Shown one piece after another: positions 1-5,092 of a stretch of DNA of 5,092 nt. The notes beneath the pieces were generated by a model, which saw only the letters and a program-made list of their open reading frames with translations, was not told the origin of the DNA and searched no databases. The translations under genes and the position numbers were made by a program. The stretch is from a bacterium (lineage in GTDB: Bacteria > Krumholzibacteriota > Krumholzibacteria > LZORAL124-64-63). Where the stretch lies: the NCBI GenBank assembly GCA_030592025.1, contig JAUUZX010000178.1, forward strand, positions 1 to 5,092, in the 5' to 3' direction. The first letter of the stretch is position 1, and the number at the start of each line of letters is the position of its first letter.

Positions 1-290
1 ATCTCCTTCTTCACCTCGAAGCTCTCGAAGACCGCCTCAATCACCAGAGCGCTGCCCTTGGCGGCGGACAGGTCCGTCGCCGGGGTGAGGCGACCGAGGG
101 TGGCCTGGGCCTCGTCCTCGGTGATCCTCTCCTTCTTCACCAGCCGACCGAGGTTCTTCCCGATGGTGGCCAGGGCCCGGTCCAGATACTCCTGGTTGAT
201 GTCGATGAGGTCGACGTCGTGGCCTTTCTGGGCGAAGACGTGGGCGATGCCGTTGCCCATGGTGCCGCCGCCGATTACCGATACCTTCAT
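1..290 (-). CDS. 3-hydroxyacyl-CoA (3-hydroxybutyryl-CoA) dehydrogenase, N-terminal part, cut by the window edge
   Basis: Catalyses the NAD(P)-dependent interconversion of 3-hydroxyacyl-CoA and 3-ketoacyl-CoA in the cytoplasm, between enoyl-CoA hydratase and thiolase. Only the first 96 codons are present, and the frame is still open at base 1. The protein starts MKVSVIGGGTMGNGIAHVFA: a beta strand followed directly by the dinucleotide-binding GxGxxG loop (GGGTMG, residues 7-12). An acidic residue at the end of the second strand (D30, in DLIDIN) is the usual NAD-ribose ligand and suggests NAD rather than NADP. The segment ALVIEAVFESFEVKKE (81-96) matches the conserved VIEAV-E-xxVKK stretch of the HAD/Hbd family. 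The catalytic His-Glu pair would lie beyond the edge. The ATG at 288-290 is supported by an AAGGA ribosome binding site (298-302) 7 nt upstream. The gene is third in an operon behind thiolase and acyl-CoA dehydrogenase. Family assignment is firm. Chain-length preference, and whether it is a stand-alone Hbd of about 280 residues or part of a longer fusion, cannot be seen here. Confidence 0.93.
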   Translation of the reverse strand, partial: MKVSVIGGGTMGNGIAHVFAQKGHDVDLIDINQEYLDRALATIGKNLGRLVKKERITEDEAQATLGRLTPATDLSAAKGSALVIEAVFESFEVKKE

Positions 291-297
291 GCGCGTG

Positions 298-302
298 TCC
301 TT
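298..302 (-). promoter_or_regulatory. Ribosome binding site of the 3-hydroxyacyl-CoA dehydrogenase gene
   Basis: On the minus strand the sequence reads AGAAAGGACACGCGC before the ATG, placing AAGGA 7 nt from the start. The spacing is standard and it fixes the start at base 290. Confidence 0.7.
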
Positions 303-307
303 TCTCG

Positions 308-322
308 CGGGGCCAAGCCCCG
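308..322 (-). other. Intercistronic GC hairpin between the thiolase and 3-hydroxyacyl-CoA dehydrogenase genes
   Basis: A perfect 6-bp inverted repeat, CGGGGC and GCCCCG with a 3-nt loop, lies 9 nt after the thiolase stop and 5 nt before the AAGGA ribosome binding site of the next gene. No T-run follows on the minus strand (the next bases are CGAGAAAGG), so it does not look like a terminator. In an operon transcript such a stem could mark mRNA processing or protection, or tune translation of the downstream gene. That role is inference; only the inverted repeat is observed. Confidence 0.45.
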
Positions 323-331
323 GTTATCCGG

Positions 332-1519
<1,188 letters not shown>

Positions 1520-1524
1520 GATTT

Positions 1525-1530
1525 CTCCTC
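1525..1530 (-). promoter_or_regulatory. Ribosome binding site deciding the GTG start of the thiolase
   Basis: GAGGAG directly abuts the stop codon of the upstream acyl-CoA dehydrogenase gene (TGA at 1531-1533) and lies 5 nt before the GTG at 1517-1519. Ribosomes ending the first gene would be on top of this site, so translation of the two genes is probably coupled. Confidence 0.75.
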
Positions 1531-2670
1531 TCAGTCGGCCAACTCGTGGCGGCCGATGACCATGCGCTGGATCTCACTCGTGCCTTCGCCGATGGTGCAC
1601 AGCTTGGCGTCGCGATAGAAACGCTCGACGGGGTACTCGGTGGTGTAGCCGTAGCCGCCCAGGATCTGGATGGCCCGGTCGGTGACGAACATGGCCGTCT
1701 CGCTCGCGTGGAGCTTGGCCATGGCAGCCATGTGGCTGAAGGGCTCGTTCGCGTCCTTGAGACGGCAGGCCTCGTAGGTGAGTTGGCGGGAGGCCTGGAT
1801 CTGGGTAGCCATGTCCGCCAGCATGAACTCGATGGCCTGGAACCTGGCGATGGGCTTGCCGAACTGGTGCCGTTCCTTGGCGTAGTCCCTGGCCACATGG
1901 AACGCCCCCACGGCCAGACCCAGGGCCACCGCGGCGATGGAGATGCGCCCGCCGTCGAGGGTCATCATGAAGTACTTGAAGCCCTCGCCCTCCTTGCCCA
2001 GCAGGGCGTCGGCCGGGATCCGCACATCCTCGAGGGTGAGGGGAGCCGTGTCCGAGGCCCGCATGCCCAGCTTGTCTTCCTTCTTCTCGACGGTGAAGCC
2101 CGGCGTGTCGGTGGGGACGATGAAGGCGCTGATGCCGCGGCTGCCCTCCGCCTCGAGGTCGGTCCTCGCGGTGATGATGAGGGCCCCGGCGTAGTGGCTG
2201 TTGGTGATCCACATCTTCGAACCGTTGAGGACCCAGTAGTCGCCGTCCCGGACCGCGGTGCTGCGCGTGCCCCCGGCGTCGCTGCCGGCCCCCGCCTCGG
2301 TGAGGCCGAAGCTGAGCAGGGACTCGCCACCGGCGGCGGGCGGCAGGAACTTCTTCTTCTGCTCCTCGGTGCCCAGTTCGGCGATGGGCCAGCAGCCCAG
2401 ACTGTTGTGGGCGGCGAGGGTCAGGCCGTGGCTGCCGCACACCCGGGAGATCTCCTCCACCACGAGGGCATAGCTCGTCACGTCGGAGCCGACACCGCCG
2501 TAGGCTTCGGGGGTGGTCAAGCCCATGAATCCCAAGGCGCCCATCTCGCGGACGGTGGCCTCTGGGAACTCCCCCGTGCGGTCGATCTCGGCGGCAATGG
2601 GCGCCAGCTTGCTGCCGGCAAAATCCCGGGCCATCTGGCGGATCATCTTCTGGTTTTCATTGAGCAGCAT
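1531..2670 (-). CDS. Short-chain acyl-CoA dehydrogenase (butyryl-CoA dehydrogenase type)
   Basis: FAD-dependent oxidation of a saturated acyl-CoA to the trans-2-enoyl-CoA, passing electrons to electron-transfer flavoprotein; it acts in the cytoplasm. At 379 residues it has the length of the SCAD/butyryl-CoA dehydrogenase group. Domains in order are an N-terminal helical domain (about 1-115), a middle beta domain (about 118-225) and a C-terminal helical domain (about 230-379). Visible motifs are [11 protein letters not shown] (121-131, family signature 1), KMWITN (152-157, flavin contact), KLGMRASDT (200-208), ERHQFGKPI (266-274, FAD binding across the tetramer) and QILGGYGY (335-342). The catalytic base Glu362 is in GEGTSEIQR, the SCAD/MCAD position rather than the isovaleryl-CoA dehydrogenase one. 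The ATG at 2668-2670 has GGAG at 2677-2680, 6 nt upstream. It is the first gene of the operon, followed after 11 bp by the thiolase. The exact substrate (butyryl, 2-methylbutyryl, isobutyryl) is not readable from the motifs. Confidence 0.95.
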   Translation of the reverse strand: MLLNENQKMIRQMARDFAGSKLAPIAAEIDRTGEFPEATVREMGALGFMGLTTPEAYGGVGSDVTSYALVVEEISRVCGSHGLTLAAHNSLGCWPIAELGTEEQKKKFLPPAAGGESLLSFGLTEAGAGSDAGGTRSTAVRDGDYWVLNGSKMWITNSHYAGALIITARTDLEAEGSRGISAFIVPTDTPGFTVEKKEDKLGMRASDTAPLTLEDVRIPADALLGKEGEGFKYFMMTLDGGRISIAAVALGLAVGAFHVARDYAKERHQFGKPIARFQAIEFMLADMATQIQASRQLTYEACRLKDANEPFSHMAAMAKLHASETAMFVTDRAIQILGGYGYTTEYPVERFYRDAKLCTIGEGTSEIQRMVIGRHELAD

Positions 2671-2676
2671 ATGGGT

Positions 2677-2680
2677 CTCC
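2677..2680 (-). promoter_or_regulatory. Ribosome binding site of the acyl-CoA dehydrogenase gene
   Basis: The minus strand reads CTGGAGACCCATATG, with GGAG 6 nt from the ATG. It supports the start at 2670, which is also where the family N-terminus ([15 protein letters not shown]) begins. Confidence 0.6.
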
Positions 2681-2735
2681 AGGCAGAAAGAAGCCCGCGA
2701 AAACAGCGTTCCGCGGCGACGCGTAGCGAGGGAAT

Positions 2736-2763
2736 GGATCGGTTCCGGACTGTAGCGGATCGG
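2736..2763. repeat. Pair of GGATCGG direct repeats flanking the candidate -10 box
   Basis: The 7-bp sequence GGATCGG occurs at 2736-2742 and again at 2757-2763, with starts 21 bp apart, about two helical turns, so both copies face the same side of the DNA. They bracket the candidate -10 box of the acyl-CoA operon. This is a reasonable geometry for a regulator site, but the repeats are short and the surrounding DNA is GC-rich, so coincidence is a real alternative. No regulator gene is in the window. Confidence 0.3.
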
Positions 2764-2778
2764 GACGGCTGGTTACAA
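2749..2778 (-). promoter_or_regulatory. Candidate sigma-70-type promoter of the acyl-CoA operon
   Basis: On the minus strand TTGTAA (2773-2778) and TACAGT (2749-2754) are separated by 18 bp. Each matches four of six consensus bases of TTGACA and TATAAT. Transcription would start near 2742, giving a leader of about 70 nt before the ATG. It is the best pair I found by eye in the 221-bp gap upstream of the operon. A chance match is possible, and the organism's housekeeping sigma preference is unknown. Confidence 0.3.
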
Positions 2779-2830
2779 GGCAAAAAACCATGGAAAGGCG
2801 AGTGCGGACGCGGGATTTCGAAGATTGGCG

Positions 2831-2870
2831 ACCACCCGGACCGGGGCTCCCTCCCCGGCCCGGGTGTGGT
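2831..2870 (-). terminator. Large GC-rich imperfect hairpin downstream of the lamin-tail gene
   Basis: ACCACCCGGACCGGGG (2831-2846) can pair with CCCCGGCCCGGGTGTGGT (2853-2870) around a 6-nt loop. This gives six G-C pairs at the loop, one A-C mismatch, five further G-C pairs, then four more pairs across a 2-nt bulge. It starts 21 bp after the stop of the minus-strand lamin-tail gene and lies before the next operon's candidate promoter, where a terminator is expected. No T-tract follows directly; the nearest minus-strand T6 run (2782-2787) is more than 40 nt further on. It may act as a non-canonical or Rho-assisted terminator or as a 3'-end stabilising stem. Confidence 0.45.
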
Positions 2871-2891
2871 CCGCGACCCGATGGTGGCGGG

Positions 2892-3551
2892 TCAGCGGTA
2901 CAGGGCCTTGGCCGCTCCGAAGCTCACGCTCTCGGTCCCCACCTCGCCGTGGCACAGATTCGATGCTCCCGGCGTGGGCGGGCACCCGGTGCCGGCGGGT
3001 ATGCGGTCGCCGGTGTAGGGAGCGAGGGCGTCGAACAGGACCCATTCGGTGCGGTAAGTGTCCCAGCCACAGGAACGGTCGTCATCGGCTGCGTGGTCCG
3101 GATAGTCGACGCGATCGACGTCCTCGACAACCGGGGGATCGGTCCCCGGCACGACCCGCAGCAGCACGACCTCGTCGCCGCTGTTGTTGAGACTGAGACC
3201 GGCCGCGGTCACACCGTTCGCTTCCTGCCAGGCCACCGCCTGGCTGCCGAAGACGATGGTCGTCTCACCCGGAGCCAGAACACCCGACAGCACGATCCGC
3301 GGGGTGGCGACCGCCGCGTCCCGCAGCCCGTAGCCGCCGAGATCGAGGGACGTCGCCCCGGCGTTGAGGATCTCGATCCACTCGTCCCCGCGGAAATCGA
3401 CGGCGCCGTCGCCGTCCCAATCCGACGCCGGGTCCGCGAGGATCTCGTTGATGACCAGTTGCGCGGCGGCCATCCCGGTGCCCGTCACCGCGAGGACGAG
3501 CACGAGGAGCCAGGTGGCCACGGCCACCGCAGGGGTTACCTTGAAGTTCAT
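2892..3551 (-). CDS. Secreted lamin-tail-domain (LTD) protein
   Basis: A 219-residue exported protein of unknown precise role. Residues 1-30 form a Sec signal peptide: a short Lys-containing start (MNFK), a hydrophobic core (TWLLVLVLAVTG, 13-24) and a likely cleavage after MAAA, leaving QLVINEI as the mature N-terminus. The mature part reads as a bacterial lamin-tail domain, an Ig-like beta sandwich: VINEILADP (33-41), GDEWIEILNAG (55-65), LDLGGYGLRD (69-78), LAPGETTIVFG (92-102) and the typical closing PPTPGASN (191-198). An acidic loop, DWDGDGAVD (44-52), has the D-x-D-x-D-G spacing of a calcium-binding loop. Three Cys (161, 190, 200) lie in the exported part and could form a disulfide. After the domain a short tail ends in SFGAAKALYR. 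LTD domains occur in extracellular nucleases, phosphatases and surface proteins, often as targeting or binding modules. No catalytic domain is present here. No strong ribosome binding site precedes the ATG at 3549-3551, but the signal peptide supports this start. It is divergent from the oxidoreductase gene and need not be functionally linked to it. Confidence 0.82.
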   Translation of the reverse strand: MNFKVTPAVAVATWLLVLVLAVTGTGMAAAQLVINEILADPASDWDGDGAVDFRGDEWIEILNAGATSLDLGGYGLRDAAVATPRIVLSGVLAPGETTIVFGSQAVAWQEANGVTAAGLSLNNSGDEVVLLRVVPGTDPPVVEDVDRVDYPDHAADDDRSCGWDTYRTEWVLFDALAPYTGDRIPAGTGCPPTPGASNLCHGEVGTESVSFGAAKALYR

Positions 3552-3586
3552 GTGAGGAATCCCATCCGGGAGGAGATCGTTGCATC

Positions 3587-3603
3587 GTGGAAGCTCTTCC
3601 CAC
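3587..3603. promoter_or_regulatory. Inverted repeat in the divergent intergenic region (possible operator)
   Basis: GGAAG (3589-3593), CT, CTTCC (3596-3600) form a 5+5 dyad. It extends by two more pairs (GT at 3587-3588 with AC at 3602-3603) if one C is looped out. The dyad lies in the 74 bp between the divergent lamin-tail and oxidoreductase genes, a typical place for a shared operator. Its function is inferred from position and symmetry only. I could not find a convincing -35/-10 pair for either gene here. Confidence 0.3.
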
Positions 3604-3625
3604 CCAGCGAGAAACGGACCACGCC

Positions 3626-4597
3626 ATGACCTTTCGCATCGGAGTGATCGGCGCGGGCACCCACGGGGCCCGTTACCTGCGCCACGCCGTCCGGGATGTG
3701 CCCGGTGTGGCGGTTGCCGCCCTCTGCCGGCGTAACGCGGATGCGGGCCGGGACCTGGCCCGGGAACTGGGATGCCGTCACCACCGGGATCCCGCCGATC
3801 TCGTGGCGGACCCGGACGTTGACGGTGTCGTCGTCTGCACGCCCCCGTCGAGCCACCATGCCCTGGGGACCCTCGTCCTGGACGCCGGCCTGCCCCTGCT
3901 CATGGAGAAGCCCCTCACGGGTACCCTGGACGAGGCCCGCGACCTGGCCCGTCGCGACGCTGCAGCGGACGCCCCCGACCTCATGGTGGCCCAGACCCTC
4001 CGCTGGAATCCGGTGCTGCGTCGGGTACGTGAGCTGTGGCCCCGCCTGGGTCGGGTCCACCACGTGCGCCTCGCCCAGCGCCTGGCCCCCACGGATCTTT
4101 CCTGGCAGCGGGACCCGGCGGTGACCGTCGGGGGTTCCGTGCTGCTGACGGGCGTGCACCTCTTCGACCTCGTGCGCTGGTTGACGGGGGCCGAGTTCGT
4201 CACCATCGACGCGCGCCAGGCCAAGGTCCTGAATCCGGCGGTGGAGGATTTCTTCCTGGCCCGGGGCGCCCTCACCGACGGCACGTGGGCCAGCCTCGAG
4301 GTCAGCAAATACACCCGCAGCCGGGCCGCCTGGCTGGAGGTCGTGGGCGAAGCGGGCCAGCTGCAGGCCGACTACCTCGGCGGCGGGATCATCCTGCGGG
4401 TGGACGGCGAGGAGGAGCGCCTCGACGTGGACGCCTCGTCCCCCACCCTGCCCCTGGTGCTGACCGCCTGGGCATCGGCCGCCCGGGACGGCGCCCCACC
4501 CCCGGTGACGGTCGCCGACGGGCTGGCCACCCTGGTCGTGGCCGACGCTTGCTACCGCTCCGCCGCCCTGGGCGCCGAGGTCGAGGTAGAGCCTTGA
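3626..4597 (+). CDS. Gfo/Idh/MocA-family oxidoreductase
   Basis: Predicted cytoplasmic NAD(P)-dependent oxidoreductase of about 323 residues, from a family that mostly acts on sugars, inositols and related polyols. It opens with MTFRIGVIGAGTHGARYL, giving the Rossmann GxGxxG loop at 9-14. VVVCTPPSSHH (68-78) and the substrate-side EKP motif (Glu94-Lys95-Pro96, in LMEKPLTG) follow. The C-terminal alpha/beta domain contains QTLRWNPVLRRVRE (123-136) and GGSVLLTGVHLFDLVRWLTG (169-188) with the conserved His178. In well-studied members an Asp sits four residues before that His; here the position is Leu174, so the usual Lys-Asp-His set is incomplete. The substrate is unknown. Start choice: ATG 3626 places the Rossmann strand right at the N-terminus but has only a weak CGGA upstream. 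An in-frame GTG at 3587 would add 13 residues and has AGGAG at 3571-3575, though 11 nt away and only 35 bp from the divergent gene. I prefer 3626. The gene stands alone on its strand in this window. Confidence 0.88.
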   Translation: MTFRIGVIGAGTHGARYLRHAVRDVPGVAVAALCRRNADAGRDLARELGCRHHRDPADLVADPDVDGVVVCTPPSSHHALGTLVLDAGLPLLMEKPLTGTLDEARDLARRDAAADAPDLMVAQTLRWNPVLRRVRELWPRLGRVHHVRLAQRLAPTDLSWQRDPAVTVGGSVLLTGVHLFDLVRWLTGAEFVTIDARQAKVLNPAVEDFFLARGALTDGTWASLEVSKYTRSRAAWLEVVGEAGQLQADYLGGGIILRVDGEEERLDVDASSPTLPLVLTAWASAARDGAPPPVTVADGLATLVVADACYRSAALGAEVEVEP

Positions 4598-4616
4598 CCA
4601 CCCGCGCTGCCGTCGT

Positions 4617-5092
4617 TCAGCGGCGCACACCCTCGCGGTAGACCGATGTGCCTTCCGCCATGACCGGCGGGGCCGGATCCAGGACGAAGCTCAGCGTCCC
4701 TTCCCGCCCCTCGTCGAGGGGAGGTTCGCCGGTGAGGTCCCCCACCCACACTCCGGCGACCCGGTTGGCGACGAAATCATAGAGGCTCACCGCCCTCGGA
4801 CGAACGACCAACCCCCAGCGGCGTCCGTCCCAGACCTGCCCCCACAGTTGTTCCTCGAAGACCGAACTCCCACGGAACAGTTGGTCCGGCGGGGCCAACC
4901 CGAAGAGGACCGCCAGGGGGAAGACCTCGCTGGTGATTTGCAGGTTCCATCGCGCGTCCGTGCCCGAAATGCGCACGCCATCCCCCGCGAAGATCACCGG
5001 TTCCGGCGCCACGGCTGACGCCGGGGCCACCCCGCAGCGTCGCCATTGCTCCGCACGGGCGGCCACGGCGGCGTCAAGATGCGCGGCCCCAT
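4617..5092 (-). CDS. Unidentified protein, C-terminal part, running off the right edge
   Basis: I do not recognise this protein. The frame is open from the right edge to a TGA at 4617-4619, giving 157 visible residues. The GTG at 5064-5066 is a possible start but has no ribosome binding site, and the codons before it (GAAHLDAA) read on naturally as protein, so the gene most likely begins outside the window. The visible part looks mainly beta and is rich in Trp: ARWNLQITSEVFPLAVLFGL, EEQLWGQVWDGRRWGLVV, NRVAGVWVGDLTGEP, then GTLSFVLDPAPPVMAEG and a basic end (YREGVRR). Hydrophobic strands alternate with charged turns, as in a globular or exported beta-sheet domain; no transmembrane helix is obvious. 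Third positions are G/C-rich as in the neighbouring genes. It converges on the oxidoreductase gene with a 19-bp gap holding no clear terminator. No longer open frame on the plus strand here makes better protein. Confidence 0.6.
   Translation of the reverse strand, partial: GAAHLDAAVAARAEQWRRCGVAPASAVAPEPVIFAGDGVRISGTDARWNLQITSEVFPLAVLFGLAPPDQLFRGSSVFEEQLWGQVWDGRRWGLVVRPRAVSLYDFVANRVAGVWVGDLTGEPPLDEGREGTLSFVLDPAPPVMAEGTSVYREGVRR

Noticed and set aside
2781..2792. A6 tract (T6 on the minus strand) next to CCATGG, considered as an intrinsic terminator tail
   Set aside because: No stable stem lies immediately upstream of the T-run; the strong hairpin at 2831-2870 is more than 40 nt away.
1546..3018. 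490-codon plus-strand open frame opposite the acyl-CoA dehydrogenase
   Set aside because: It is antisense to a clear acyl-CoA dehydrogenase and continues across the non-coding gap into the lamin-tail gene. Composition is biased and no motif is visible.
2790..3629. 279-codon plus-strand open frame opposite the lamin-tail gene
   Set aside because: The minus-strand product has a clean signal peptide and LTD motifs. The plus-strand frame has no domain logic and overruns the start of the oxidoreductase gene.
4604..4622. CGCTG/CAGCG inverted repeat between the convergent genes, considered as a bidirectional terminator
   Set aside because: The stem has only 5 pairs with an 8-nt loop, no T-tract on either side, and it overlaps the last codons of the right-hand gene.
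3548..4630. 360-codon minus-strand open frame opposite the oxidoreductase gene
   Set aside because: It is rich in Gly, His, Gln and Arg with no recognisable motif, and is antisense to a protein with an intact Rossmann loop and EKP motif.

Overview
The window looks like ordinary chromosomal DNA from a GC-rich bacterium (roughly two thirds G+C by eye, with strong G/C preference at third codon positions). The gene content (a short-chain acyl-CoA operon, a secreted lamin-tail-domain protein, a Gfo/Idh/MocA oxidoreductase) fits an environmental, perhaps uncultured, bacterium of the FCB, Krumholzibacteriota/Eisenbacteria or deltaproteobacterial type. That placement is an impression from protein style, not something the sequence proves. 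I see no tRNA, rRNA, CRISPR array, transposase, phage gene or recombination site.

Left half (1-2670, minus strand). Three genes are read right to left: a short-chain acyl-CoA dehydrogenase (1531-2670), an acetyl-CoA C-acetyltransferase/thiolase (332-1519, GTG start), and the N-terminal 96 codons of a 3-hydroxyacyl-CoA dehydrogenase (1-290, running off the left edge). The gaps are 11 and 41 bp and each gene has a good Shine-Dalgarno sequence, so they very likely form one operon. Together they cover three of the four steps that interconvert butyryl-CoA-type thioesters and acetyl-CoA. The missing enoyl-CoA hydratase, and any electron-transfer flavoprotein, would have to lie outside the window. 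The 41-bp gap before the third gene holds a perfect GC hairpin just upstream of its ribosome binding site.

Middle (2671-2891). This 221-bp non-coding stretch holds a plausible promoter for the operon, a pair of GGATCGG direct repeats 21 bp apart that flank its -10 box, and a large GC-rich imperfect hairpin (2831-2870) just past the stop of the next gene.

Right half. A minus-strand gene (2892-3551) encodes a secreted protein with a signal peptide and a lamin-tail (LTD) domain. It is divergent from a plus-strand Gfo/Idh/MocA-family oxidoreductase (3626-4597). The 74 bp between them carries an inverted repeat that could be an operator. The oxidoreductase converges on a minus-strand gene (4617 to beyond the right edge) whose product I cannot identify.

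I found no convincing new biological system. The points most worth a second look are the lamin-tail protein with its basic-aromatic C-terminus, the Gfo/Idh/MocA protein lacking the usual catalytic Asp, the unidentified right-edge protein, and the small regulatory structures between genes.
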